DNA from: a virus
IMG/VR virus record: IMGVR_UViG_3300049595_002889
Span: 1-35,666 of that record
Length of the DNA stretch: 35,666 nucleotides
Direction: 5' to 3' (one strand)
Positions 28,158 to 35,666 of this stretch are shown in pieces (the stretch's first letter is position 1; every line of letters starts with the position of its first letter). Under the pieces are notes generated by a model, which was given only the letters and a program-made list of their open reading frames with translations, made no database searches and was not told where the DNA came from. The position numbers and the translations under genes are program-made.

Positions 28158-29246
28158 ATGCAGGCCCGCCGCTTTTATTTGGACACCCAAAGCCGCGCTT
28201 TTGTTGGCGGCATTGACCGCGCCTTGCCCGCGTCTAGCACGGCTTTTTTTCAAGAGGACGTCGAAGGCATCGAGCTTTATTTTTTAGAGCCGACAGGAGA
28301 CGTTCAGCAGCCCTACACGGCGGTCGATTATTCGGCAAATACAGTTAAATTGGCCGTGGGGCTGACGGCTCCCGCCGCGCTGCAAACCACTTGGACGAGC
28401 CTTTCCACGGCGATTGCGGCAACGGCAACCGAGGTAGTGGAGGGCGGCGGTGGGAGCAACGCGCAGCAAACCATTTCCTTTAGCGGGCGGCAGCCTGCCA
28501 GCGGTGGTTTTAGCGTTACGTTACCCGCCAGCAGTAAATCCATCTCCGGAATAGACAACAGCAATTTCATTAATATCGAAAATCACGGTTTCCTTAATGG
28601 GCAAATCGTGGTGATCGACAATATCACTTACGACGGCGGAAATTGGGACAACACTTCGTGGTTTGTGGTTGACCGCAGCGTCAATTCTTTCCGCATCTCG
28701 CGCACTTTGGGCGGCGCCCCCTTGACCGTGGAAGATTACGACGGAAATGTTACGCGGCTGGCCGTTAGCACAGCGGAAATTCCATACACCGCCACAGCTG
28801 CTGAGGTGCAGCAAGCATTTGTCGATGCGGGAATTGCGGTCAACGGAGTGCCGCAAATCATCGTCACCGGATCGTATGAGTCTGGATTTTATTGCACATT
28901 TGCCAACGCTCTGGCTGATGTTGACTTTCCGGTAATGTTCGTCAGCAGCACGCTGGCCGCATCGCCCGCGCTGTCGGGTTCCCTCAGCCTCAACACCAAC
29001 GAAATCGCCGCCCTCATCGCCGCCGGAACAAACGGCAACCTCAGAATGGAAGTCGAGGTCGCCGGGAGCGGCAAGCGCCAGACTTACTCTACCAGCGCCT
29101 CGGTGGCCGATGACATGATTGTCTCGGCCAGCACTTCGCCTTTGCCTGTCGGCACCGCCGCCTCGTTTGCCCTGACGGACGGCGGGGGGGGCGTGTGGGT
29201 GGTCACCGTGGACGCCAACGGCATTCTGACAACGGCAAAACAATAA
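28158..29246 (+). CDS. Tail fibre or baseplate-type protein (362 aa)
   Basis: A beta-rich protein. The N-terminus QARRFYLDTQSRAFVGGIDR and the VEGIELYFLEPTGDVQQPYT segment resemble a phage attachment-type domain; the middle has SKSISGIDNSNFINIENHGF and similar Asn/Gly-rich turns, and an ALSGSLSLNTNEIAALIAAG stretch follows. The position is among fibre genes. It probably contributes to the receptor-binding apparatus; no specific motif confirms it. Confidence 0.5.
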   Translation: MQARRFYLDTQSRAFVGGIDRALPASSTAFFQEDVEGIELYFLEPTGDVQQPYTAVDYSANTVKLAVGLTAPAALQTTWTSLSTAIAATATEVVEGGGGSNAQQTISFSGRQPASGGFSVTLPASSKSISGIDNSNFINIENHGFLNGQIVVIDNITYDGGNWDNTSWFVVDRSVNSFRISRTLGGAPLTVEDYDGNVTRLAVSTAEIPYTATAAEVQQAFVDAGIAVNGVPQIIVTGSYESGFYCTFANALADVDFPVMFVSSTLAASPALSGSLSLNTNEIAALIAAGTNGNLRMEVEVAGSGKRQTYSTSASVADDMIVSASTSPLPVGTAASFALTDGGGGVWVVTVDANGILTTAKQ

Positions 29247-29248
29247 TT

Positions 29249-30232
29249 ATGAGAACCTTCCTCGCCATCCTTTTTGCGGCCCTGTGCGCCACAAGCCACG
29301 GGCAGACCATGAAGGCGCTTTCATACAATGCGACAAATCGCACTGTAATTACGCCCTCCAACGGAGTTATTTTTACAAATCGAGTGGCGGGCGATGAATT
29401 TACTGGAACTTTTACCACCGATTCAAGGGGCATTTCGTTTGAAGACGAGGGTAGTGGAGCCACCCGCGCCAACCTCGGCCTCGGCGCGACCAACAGCGTG
29501 GCATTTTTGGAAGTTCTCGTCGGTCAAAACCAAGATCCAGTTGCCAATCTAAGCAATTTTGGCATTGAGATCGAGTCCACCAACACAAACACAACGGCTT
29601 CTATAGTTGTTTTTACGGGAGCAGGCGCTGCAAAAATGGCGCAAAACTCGCGCAACGCTCTCGGCCTCGGTGCGACCAACACACCCGCCTTTCGCGGCCT
29701 GACCTCAGACGGCAACATCGTCATCACCAACCAGACCGCCACGAACAATGGGATTCTTTTCATCTACCGAACCAACAACGAACCTTTTCTTGGCATGGTT
29801 AACCTCATCGCCAGCAACAACACGACGATCTCCAACGAAACGCTGTTTCGCGTAGGCACGGCAGAGGCCACCAACCGAAGCGCGCAGTTTGGTTTCCGCA
29901 CGGTCCGCACCAACAATGGCGGCGAGGGCTTTGCCGTTTTCAGCGTTTATGGTTACAACGCCCTCATGATGATCGGCCCGTCGGATCGCTCTCGCACAAA
30001 CTTTGCGACCAACACAAATGCCGCCATTGAGGCGGACATTTGGACAACCTCCACTACCAACCGCGTGGCAACTCTGCGCGATACGAACTCCGGTGCGTTT
30101 ACGCTGCATCAAGAGCTTGGTTTTTCGACAGGCGGCATCACGACAAACGCCCCGGCCAATACGACCAACGTGGCGCTGTGGCTGCGCGTCTGGGTCGGAA
30201 CGAACAACTATCGCCTGCCGCTGTATCAATGA
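29249..30232 (+). CDS. Fibre-like protein with an N-terminal signal peptide
   Basis: 327 residues from ATG 29249 (an upstream in-frame ATG at 29195 overlaps the previous gene). The first 20 residues, MRTFLAILFAALCATSHGQ, form a typical Sec signal peptide: Arg, a hydrophobic core, and a small-residue cleavage site. The rest is Asn/Thr/Gly-rich with the repeated fibre motif ATRANLGLGATNSVAF and NSRNALGLGATNTPAF. Phage fibres are normally cytoplasmic, so the signal peptide is odd. It may act outside the cell or carry a signal that is not used. Confidence 0.6.
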   Translation: MRTFLAILFAALCATSHGQTMKALSYNATNRTVITPSNGVIFTNRVAGDEFTGTFTTDSRGISFEDEGSGATRANLGLGATNSVAFLEVLVGQNQDPVANLSNFGIEIESTNTNTTASIVVFTGAGAAKMAQNSRNALGLGATNTPAFRGLTSDGNIVITNQTATNNGILFIYRTNNEPFLGMVNLIASNNTTISNETLFRVGTAEATNRSAQFGFRTVRTNNGGEGFAVFSVYGYNALMMIGPSDRSRTNFATNTNAAIEADIWTTSTTNRVATLRDTNSGAFTLHQELGFSTGGITTNAPANTTNVALWLRVWVGTNNYRLPLYQ

Positions 30233-30414
30233 GCTTCCACGACCCCATCGACTTCCTTTCTCGCCCCTTCGTCGGCGTGACCACCTCGCTCGGCTCGGTC
30301 ATCGTCTCGCTTTTGCCGCACCTTGAAACGGGGATGCGCCTGTCCGCTTTGGCGCTCGGCCTATTTGTCGCGGCCATGTCCGCACGCAAAGTCTGGAAGG
30401 ATCGAAACAAATGA
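30229..30414 (+). CDS. Small membrane protein, holin-like (61 aa)
   Basis: ATG 30229 overlaps the fibre stop. Two hydrophobic segments, residues about 13-29 (VGVTTSLGSVIVSLLPH) and 36-50 (LSALALGLFVAAMSA), are followed by a basic tail (RKVWKDRNK), as in small class II holins. It lies within the fibre region; a second holin-like gene is at 34852. The call is tentative. Confidence 0.5.
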   Translation: MSFHDPIDFLSRPFVGVTTSLGSVIVSLLPHLETGMRLSALALGLFVAAMSARKVWKDRNK

Positions 30415-30773
30415 GCGACCTCTACGGAAAATGTCCCGCGCAAGTTGATCTCTGCCTGCCGCAGGGGCAAACGTGGGACACAACCCTACTCTGGGAGGCA
30501 GACGGCGAGCCAGTAAACATGGCGGGCTGGACGGCGCGCATGATGTTGAGGACAACCGCAGAGGCCGCATCGCCCACCGTTTCGCTATCGACCGCGACCA
30601 GCACCATGACCGCGTTGAGCAATGGTGTGATTGGTCTTTCCTATTCGGCCATCTCCTCTGCCGCGATCACGGCGGCAACCTACCTTTACGACTTGGAGGT
30701 GGTTAACCCATCCGGTGCAGTCCGCCGCCTCATGGAAGGCCGTGCTGTTGTAAGCCGCGAAATCACCCGCTAA
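30411..30773 (+). CDS. Tail-associated beta-domain protein (120 aa)
   Basis: QGQTWDTTLLWEADGEPVNM followed by AGWTARMMLRTTAEA, then NGVIGLSYSAISSAAI, ATYLYDLEVVNPSGAVRRLM and a terminal VSREITR. This matches a common phage protein with one immunoglobulin-like or BppU-type beta domain, usually near fibres. It starts with an ATGA overlap, 5 bases before the long fibre gene. Confidence 0.65.
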   Translation: MSDLYGKCPAQVDLCLPQGQTWDTTLLWEADGEPVNMAGWTARMMLRTTAEAASPTVSLSTATSTMTALSNGVIGLSYSAISSAAITAATYLYDLEVVNPSGAVRRLMEGRAVVSREITR

Positions 30774-30777
30774 TCAC

Positions 30778-33700
30778 ATGGCCGAGACGATCACCATACG
30801 CACAGGCGCGGCGACTGAAGTCATCAAGGTCATCGAGCAAGGGCCACAGGGGCCAGTCGGCCCAAAAGGCGATCCCGGTGACGTTGCGGGCCTGCCGCTT
30901 ACGACCACGGGCGACACGCTTTACCGCGCCAACAGCACCACCAATGCCCGCCTGCCAATCGGGACGAACGGCCAAGTTCTCAAGGTTGCCAACGGCATAC
31001 CTGCGTGGGCCAATGAGTCGGGCGCAGTCACTTCGGTCAATGGGCAAACGGGAGCAGTCACGGTTGCAGCCCTTAACCACACTCACGAAGCGGCAGACGT
31101 ATTCTTTCAAGGTCTGGAAATCTTGGATGCGGGCAACGCCAACACAAACGGCGTCTACGTCTACGGCGGGGTTTTTGGCGGCAAGGGCATCTACTACAAA
31201 GACAAGGACAGTTTCATTTATTGGGACGGAGCAGCTTGGATGGTGTCCTACAACTCCGACGACATTTATTCCTCGGCGCAAAACACGACAACGCCGTGGC
31301 AAGTCACTTCGTGGAGCGTTGAAGTAGGCCAAACATCGCCCGCACCTTCGTCGTGGGATCGTCTGACAGGTGACCAATGGGAAGCGGTTGTCGGGCAGCG
31401 CATCAACCCGACCCTGAGCGGAGATGTCGCTGGCAAAAATGTCGGCACGGGGGCCAATGATGTGGCGGCGGGCAACCACACCCACGGCAACCTAACCAAC
31501 GCGGGAGCCATCGGCACCACCGCCAACCTGCCGCTCCGCACAGGCACCAACGGCGTAGTCGAGGCGGGTTCTTTTTCTAACGTGGCAGGGAGCTTTTGCG
31601 AGGGGAACGATGCGCGGTTGAGTGATGCGAGGACACCGAGCTCAACACTGGCTCATGCGGCCAGCCATGCGGCGGGCGTCAAGGCCAGTTCCAGAGTCCT
31701 AGTCGCAGGGGTGTCCACGCCCGTTCTTGTTCGCGCAAACGCCGCTGGAACCGCAGGCAACAGCATCACGCTTTCCTTCAACGGCGTCCGTGCCAATTTT
31801 ACGGGGCAAGTGGCGGGCATGACCAACAATGTCACCATCCGTGCGCTCTATGGCGGGTCTGGCTATAATGGCACCAGCTTATCCTTTGACGGATCAAATT
31901 CCATTCAAGATGCCATCAATGATAATGGTCAGACCGAACTTGTAAGCGGAAACGGAGCGCAAATTCCCGATGACGGAGAGTCCATCACGCTTGCTGGCGG
32001 AAGCGGAGACACTATAAACGCACGTCTCTCTGCGTGGAACTCGGCCAATCCCTCCAATCAAGCTACTTTGATTTGGGGCGATGGGTCGCAAATTCCCGAT
32101 GACGGAGAGTCCATCACGCTTTCGGGCGGGGTTGCGGGCGGATCAGACCCAATTCCGTCTTTTTCTCAACTCGCTGTTAATGATGGCAATGGTGTTTCAT
32201 TAGTTTCGCTAAACGGCGCATCAAGCGACATCATTGAATTTGAATCACAAGAGCTAACATTTCAACATACTGGCGGCAATGGCACTCCCTACATTTCCGT
32301 TACGGACGAAAGCAACAATGAAGCGCTGCTTGGTCTTCGCGACGGCGAAATGTTTTTGCAAGGCAGCAACCCCAATGTCCGCATTGAGCAAGGCGGCGGC
32401 GGGCTTGCCAACATCCTCATGGCAAGCGCCAAACTTGTTGACGATTTAGGCTTTGACGAGCAAGGGCCATATACTGCGACAATAGATGTTCAAGAGCAGC
32501 TTACAGATGACGTAACCCTCACGATCCCCGACCAGTCGGGAACTCTCGCAGTCACGACAGACATCCCGACCGAAGTTACTGACCTTTCCGCCACAGGCAT
32601 CAGCGCCGACTACGTTCCTGTGGCACAGGGCGATGGCACGATAGTTTGGGAGGCGCAAAGCGGTGGAGGAGGCGGCGATACCGTCTCAATCGAAACAAGT
32701 GCCGCAGACATTCTTTCCGTCTCATCGGGTGCAATCTCGGCAGACGATGCGGGCGCTGATCGGATTGTTTACTGGAACAATACGAGCAACAAGCTCGCTT
32801 ACGGAACGCCGTCCGATGTCGGCGCAGCGGCAAGCTCGCACACACACTCGGACGCCACGCAGTCTGTCGCTGGATTTCTTTCCACAACGGACAAGAGCAA
32901 GCTCGACGGCATTGCAAGTGGCGCGGAAGTAAACGTCAACGCCGACTGGAACGCGACCAGCGGTGACGCGCAGATCCTCAACAAGCCTACCCTCGGCACG
33001 GCGGCGGCAGCAGCGACTACCGACTTCGCGGCGGCTTCGCACACGCATCCCGCTTCCGCGATCTCCGACAGCACCACGGCGGGCCGCGCCTTGCTTACGG
33101 CGGCAGACGCAGCGGCACAGCGCACGACTCTCGGCCTCGCCGCCTCGGCCACCACGGACACGACCAACGCCAGCAACATTTCCAGCGGGACGCTTGCCCC
33201 TGCGCGGATGGGCAGCGGCACACCTTCGGCAAGTAACTTTTTGCGCGGCGATGGTAGCTGGCAGACCGTCGCGGCGGGCGTGTCGGGCGTCGATTCCACC
33301 ACCGCCGATGTGTTTAGCGTGTCTGGCTCCGACCTTGTTGCCGACGATGGCGGCTTAATCAACAGCGCCAACCCTGCCGTAGTGTGGGATGATGTCGCGG
33401 GCAAGCTCGTCTATGCCAACCCCTTGGCGCGTCCGAGCGGAGCGGGGTCTATGTTTATCGGGCTTGCGCCCTCTACTACGGCGCTGGGGACGAATGCTAT
33501 TTGCATACAGACGAGCCGAAGCAATGCCAACCAAGTGGCCGCAGACACGGACAGTATTGTTATCGGAACAAATGCAAGAGCATTTGACGGAAGCCCGGTC
33601 GCTCGACAAATTGCTATTGGACAAGGCGCAACTGCTCGCTATCGCTCTGGTGTCGCTATCGGTGGGGCCAGCAATGCTTCGGAGGACGCAACAGCAATCG

Positions 33701-34254
33701 GCGATCAAGCGAACGCCTCGCAAGCCACAACAGTTGCAATAGGCATTGCTGCTGCTGCGTCGGCAGCGCAGGCAGTCGTTGTTGGAAGAACTTCCACGGC
33801 CAGCGCCGACCTTGCGACAGCCGTAGGCCCAAACGTCACAGCAAACCTACGCAGCCAGTTCATCACGCGCACCTTTGGGACAGTCTACTGGGGCGGGCAA
33901 ACGACAAACGCCACGGCCACCATCCTGAACTTGGATGCGATTGCGACCAACCGCTTCACCATCGCCGCCTCCACCGCGCTTGCCGTAGACATTCTGCTCG
34001 TCGCCCGCCGCTCTGGAACGCAGGACAAGTGGCTTGTTGCCCGCCGCTTCCTCGGCATCCGCCGTGATGGCAGTAACAACACCTCGCTCATCGGCACGGT
34101 GCAAGAAGTAGCGCCCGACCAAACCGCAGGCTCGCCAACGTGGACTTTCGAGCTGACCGCCGACGATACCAACGAAGCCCTGCAACTGGAGGTGACGGGA
34201 GCGGCCTCCGAAACCGTGCAATGGCGGGCCACCGCTTTCTATCGCGTAGCGTAA
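30778..34254 (+). CDS. Long tail fibre with collagen-like and YadA-head-like regions
   Basis: 1158 residues, the longest protein in the window. The N-terminus has a collagen-like stretch (GPQGPVGPKGDPGD, about residues 22-36), then typical fibre sequence (SVNGQTGAVTVAALNHTHEA). Near residues 385-450 a 43-residue unit is duplicated (IPDDGESITL twice). A second typical fibre module (DKSKLDGIASGAEVNVNADW) follows. Around residues 940-1020, AIGQGATARYRSGVAIGGAS, SEDATAIGDQANASQATTVA resembles the left-handed beta-roll repeats of YadA trimeric adhesins. The C-terminal 130 residues are a globular beta domain, a likely receptor-binding tip. Confidence 0.85.
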   Translation: MAETITIRTGAATEVIKVIEQGPQGPVGPKGDPGDVAGLPLTTTGDTLYRANSTTNARLPIGTNGQVLKVANGIPAWANESGAVTSVNGQTGAVTVAALNHTHEAADVFFQGLEILDAGNANTNGVYVYGGVFGGKGIYYKDKDSFIYWDGAAWMVSYNSDDIYSSAQNTTTPWQVTSWSVEVGQTSPAPSSWDRLTGDQWEAVVGQRINPTLSGDVAGKNVGTGANDVAAGNHTHGNLTNAGAIGTTANLPLRTGTNGVVEAGSFSNVAGSFCEGNDARLSDARTPSSTLAHAASHAAGVKASSRVLVAGVSTPVLVRANAAGTAGNSITLSFNGVRANFTGQVAGMTNNVTIRALYGGSGYNGTSLSFDGSNSIQDAINDNGQTELVSGNGAQIPDDGESITLAGGSGDTINARLSAWNSANPSNQATLIWGDGSQIPDDGESITLSGGVAGGSDPIPSFSQLAVNDGNGVSLVSLNGASSDIIEFESQELTFQHTGGNGTPYISVTDESNNEALLGLRDGEMFLQGSNPNVRIEQGGGGLANILMASAKLVDDLGFDEQGPYTATIDVQEQLTDDVTLTIPDQSGTLAVTTDIPTEVTDLSATGISADYVPVAQGDGTIVWEAQSGGGGGDTVSIETSAADILSVSSGAISADDAGADRIVYWNNTSNKLAYGTPSDVGAAASSHTHSDATQSVAGFLSTTDKSKLDGIASGAEVNVNADWNATSGDAQILNKPTLGTAAAAATTDFAAASHTHPASAISDSTTAGRALLTAADAAAQRTTLGLAASATTDTTNASNISSGTLAPARMGSGTPSASNFLRGDGSWQTVAAGVSGVDSTTADVFSVSGSDLVADDGGLINSANPAVVWDDVAGKLVYANPLARPSGAGSMFIGLAPSTTALGTNAICIQTSRSNANQVAADTDSIVIGTNARAFDGSPVARQIAIGQGATARYRSGVAIGGASNASEDATAIGDQANASQATTVAIGIAAAASAAQAVVVGRTSTASADLATAVGPNVTANLRSQFITRTFGTVYWGGQTTNATATILNLDAIATNRFTIAASTALAVDILLVARRSGTQDKWLVARRFLGIRRDGSNNTSLIGTVQEVAPDQTAGSPTWTFELTADDTNEALQLEVTGAASETVQWRATAFYRVA
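31958..32121 (+). repeat. Direct repeat within long fibre gene
   Basis: A 35-base stretch at 31958-31992 recurs exactly at 32087-32121 (129 bases = 43 codons apart). It encodes QIPDDGESITL in each copy. Recent duplication in a fibre gene is likely. Confidence 0.85.
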
Positions 34255-34255
34255 T

Positions 34256-34783
34256 ATGAACACCTCCGACATCTACAACGTCCTCCTCGACCAGCCGCGC
34301 CAGATCGACGGCAAGACATGGCACGGCCTGTCCTACCAGCTAACCCGCGACGAAAGCGGCAAGATCGAAGTGCGCGAGCATGGCTGGCCGACGAAGCTGA
34401 CGCTTTGGGAGACGGACGGCCCCGAACTGGAAGCCTTGGACGAGGCCACGGTCAAGGGCATGATCGAAGCGGCGCTGCCTGTGGATAAGAGCTATGTGAT
34501 CCCGCCGCCGTTTGTGCCGTTTGTGGCGACCTTCACCGCAGAGCAAGTAGTCGCCAAGTATTTCTCAGCCTACCAGATCGCCGCCCTGCAACGCCTTGAG
34601 ATGGCCCTGCTCCAAGCAGGCAAGCCCCTCGGCCCGAAGATGACCGCCGCAAAGCAGTGGCTTGAAGGCGTCATGCTTTCATGGGCCGCATCCCCGGCAC
34701 CCGCACCAGCGGAGGCTTTCGGCCAGCCGCAGGCGACCTTTGCGGAGGCGAGTGGGGAGGCTGTGGCTGGGTTGCAGTCCTGA
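34256..34783 (+). CDS. Hypothetical protein after fibre gene (175 aa)
   Basis: Mixed alpha/beta N-terminal domain (MNTSDIYNVLLDQPRQIDGK, TWHGLSYQLTRDESGKIE) and a helical C-terminal part (AEQVVAKYFSAYQIAALQRL, EMALLQAGKPLGPKMTAAKQ) with a Pro/Ala tail. It begins one base after the fibre stop. Proteins in this place are often fibre-assembly chaperones, but no family motif was seen. Confidence 0.5.
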   Translation: MNTSDIYNVLLDQPRQIDGKTWHGLSYQLTRDESGKIEVREHGWPTKLTLWETDGPELEALDEATVKGMIEAALPVDKSYVIPPPFVPFVATFTAEQVVAKYFSAYQIAALQRLEMALLQAGKPLGPKMTAAKQWLEGVMLSWAASPAPAPAEAFGQPQATFAEASGEAVAGLQS

Positions 34784-34832
34784 AAGAAATCGTAGCGCGT
34801 TTTTCTTTCGCAAATAGCGAACAAGGCAGGCT

Positions 34833-34838
34833 TTGACA
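34833..34838 (+). promoter_or_regulatory. TTGACA start-associated motif (holin-like gene)
   Basis: TTGACA is 7 bases before ATG 34846 but exactly 13 before ATG 34852; by analogy with the other nine, 34852 is the likely start. Confidence 0.45.
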
Positions 34839-34851
34839 CCCCGCAATGGGC

Positions 34852-35025
34852 ATGAACCTCGTTCAAACCGCGCTGGGTAAACTGAAGGAAAAAAGCACCT
34901 GGGCTGGCCTCGCCGCCCTCGCCGCTGCCGCAGGGTGGAAACTGGACCCGGACCAATGGTCCGCCATCGCCGCCGTGGTCATCGCCGCCGTTGGAGTCTG
35001 GGAAGTATTCCGCAAGGACAATTAG
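34852..35025 (+). CDS. Holin-like membrane protein (57 aa)
   Basis: MNLVQTALGKLKEKSTWAGL starts a short protein with two hydrophobic segments, residues about 17-29 (TWAGLAALAAAAG) and 37-50 (SAIAAVVIAAVGVW), and a charged end (EVFRKDN), the layout of a small phage holin. ATG 34846 would add two residues; the TTGACA spacing favours 34852. It is followed by a lipoprotein-like gene. Holins time lysis by forming holes in the inner membrane. Confidence 0.6.
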   Translation: MNLVQTALGKLKEKSTWAGLAALAAAAGWKLDPDQWSAIAAVVIAAVGVWEVFRKDN

Positions 35026-35028
35026 GCC

Positions 35029-35247
35029 ATGCGCCTTATCGCCGCTGTTGTGGCGCTTTATTGCGCGGGCTGCGCGTCAATGCCGCAGATGAGCGGCACT
35101 GGCCTGCCGCTTGGCAAAAGCGGCTGGCAGTTCACGGGCGGGGCTGACTTCGACAAGCAAGTCTGGTTCGTGACGTTCTGGCGACCTTGGGGCAAGGACG
35201 AAGCGGATGCAGCACTTGCCGCCGACAAGATCGTCCTGCCGGAATGA
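35029..35247 (+). CDS. Small lipoprotein-like protein
   Basis: 72 residues. MRLIAAVVALYCAGCASMPQ is a short signal peptide with a lipobox-like CAGC, so Cys15 may be lipidated (the -3 residue is Cys, unlike the usual Leu). The mature part is aromatic and short (GKSGWQFTGGADFDKQVWFV, TFWRPWG). After a holin-like gene, an outer-membrane spanin-like or membrane-exclusion role is possible. It starts 3 bases after the holin-like stop and overlaps the next gene by ATGA. Confidence 0.55.
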   Translation: MRLIAAVVALYCAGCASMPQMSGTGLPLGKSGWQFTGGADFDKQVWFVTFWRPWGKDEADAALAADKIVLPE

Positions 35248-35423
35248 AGTCGCGTTCTGTCGTAACGATCAACGGCGAAGCACTGCGCGCAATCTTCACC
35301 AAGCCCAAGGCATCTGACACGCGCCCCCTGCTCACACGCTTGCTAACTTCGATTCAGCCTGTCGTCCGCATCGGACGCCGGGGTCTGAGCTTCATCGGGG
35401 TGCGGGGGCGGGTCGAATTTTAA
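35244..35423 (+). CDS. Small basic protein (59 aa)
   Basis: ATG 35244 overlaps the lipoprotein stop (ATGA). The sequence has SVVTINGEALRAIFTKPKAS, then TRPLLTRLLTSIQPVVRIGR and GLSFIGVRGRVEF. No motif or family was recognised. Confidence 0.5.
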   Translation: MKSRSVVTINGEALRAIFTKPKASDTRPLLTRLLTSIQPVVRIGRRGLSFIGVRGRVEF

Positions 35424-35432
35424 CAACGAAAA

Positions 35433-35666
35433 GTGAAAGCAATAACTACATCATGGTGGAAGAACTCATTCGTGGCCTTTCTGGCTGGCCTGCAAACGAT
35501 AGGCGAGAAGTCGCCCTTGCCCTTATCAAGCGACTTTCAGCCACCGACTTGTCCGAAGTGCTCGTCGCCGCTACCGACCGCCTCCAAGCCGAAGCGGCCA
35601 AGCGCCGGAAAAAATCTCACGGGCGCAAAGGCTGATTTCCAAAAGCTGCTCGATGACGCGGGCGTG
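35433..35666 (+). CDS. Alternative open frame running off the right edge
   Basis: From GTG 35433 the frame has no stop to the window end and its last part reads AGKNLTGAKADFQKLLDDAG, which looks coding. It overlaps the 60-residue gene in another frame and contains a CPKC pair. A next gene could start within it. Only the DNA beyond the edge can settle it. Confidence 0.25.
   Translation, partial: MKAITTSWWKNSFVAFLAGLQTIGEKSPLPLSSDFQPPTCPKCSSPLPTASKPKRPSAGKNLTGAKADFQKLLDDAGV
35453..35635 (+). CDS. Small helical protein (60 aa)
   Basis: EELIRGLSGWPANDRREVAL, ALIKRLSATDLSEVLVAATD and a very basic end (KRRKKSHGRKG). It looks like a short two-helix protein with a basic tail. No Shine-Dalgarno. Another frame over the same DNA (from GTG 35433) stays open to the window edge, so this call is not certain. 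Confidence 0.5.
   Translation: MVEELIRGLSGWPANDRREVALALIKRLSATDLSEVLVAATDRLQAEAAKRRKKSHGRKG

Noticed and set aside
7119-34838. TTGACA as ordinary sigma70 -35 boxes
   Set aside because: A -10 box 17 bases later would fall on or after the ATG, no TATAAT-like sequence is there, and two copies precede internal in-frame starts.
1-35666. CRISPR array, tRNA, rRNA, insertion sequence or integrase
   Set aside because: No regularly spaced repeats, tRNA-like cloverleaf, transposase or integrase motif was recognised on reading through both strands' frames.

Overview
The window is almost wall-to-wall phage DNA. I see about 60 genes, all on the + strand, with no gap longer than about 155 bases. It reads as most of the genome of a tailed, siphovirus-like phage (or prophage) with a lambda-type order: replication, terminase, head, tail, fibres, holin-like genes. 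Base composition is GC-rich (judged by eye). The host looks Gram-negative: there is a small lipoprotein-like gene, a fibre with a Sec-type signal peptide, and translation starts that mostly lack Shine-Dalgarno sequences. A Verrucomicrobiota-like host is only a guess. No integrase, repressor, endolysin or tRNA was recognised, so the lifestyle is undetermined and one or both genome ends probably lie outside the window.

Layout. 1-1978: a chain of small genes joined by 4-base ATGA/GTGA overlaps, ending in a PD-(D/E)XK nuclease. 1993-6473: recombination and replication (ssDNA-binding-like protein, RecB-like exonuclease, DUF551 protein, HNH nuclease, primase-like protein, RepA-like AAA helicase). 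6474-7138: tiny ORFs and a dyad-rich intergenic segment. 7139-9536: small and large terminase. 9633-12886: small accessory genes, several behind a repeated hairpin-plus-leader module, with an HTH protein and a DUF3102-like protein. 12902-17946: gpW-like connector, portal (with a fused C-terminal domain), coiled-coil protein, protease/scaffold, decoration protein and major capsid, closed by a strong terminator at 17973-17997. 18027-20901: glycosyltransferase, FkbM methyltransferase and glycosyltransferase cassette between capsid and connector genes. 20903-26216: connectors, tail protein, tail chaperone pair with a -1 frameshift site, and tape measure. 26221-34783: distal tail and fibres, including a 1158-residue fibre with collagen-like and YadA-head-like repeats. 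34852-35666: holin-like protein, lipoprotein-like protein and small genes running to the edge.

The most interesting signal is not a gene. Every TTGACA hexamer I found on the + strand (ten) lies 13-16 bases upstream of an ATG, and all ten ATGs are good starts of late genes or in-frame internal starts. The spacing is too short for a normal -35/-10 promoter. The motif marks a probable internal start that would release a Nu3-like scaffold from the protease gene, and it chooses between alternative starts in two other genes. A second, different leader (GC hairpin followed by AACACAGAAC) precedes several early and accessory genes. Together these suggest two non-Shine-Dalgarno initiation or expression signals used by different gene classes.
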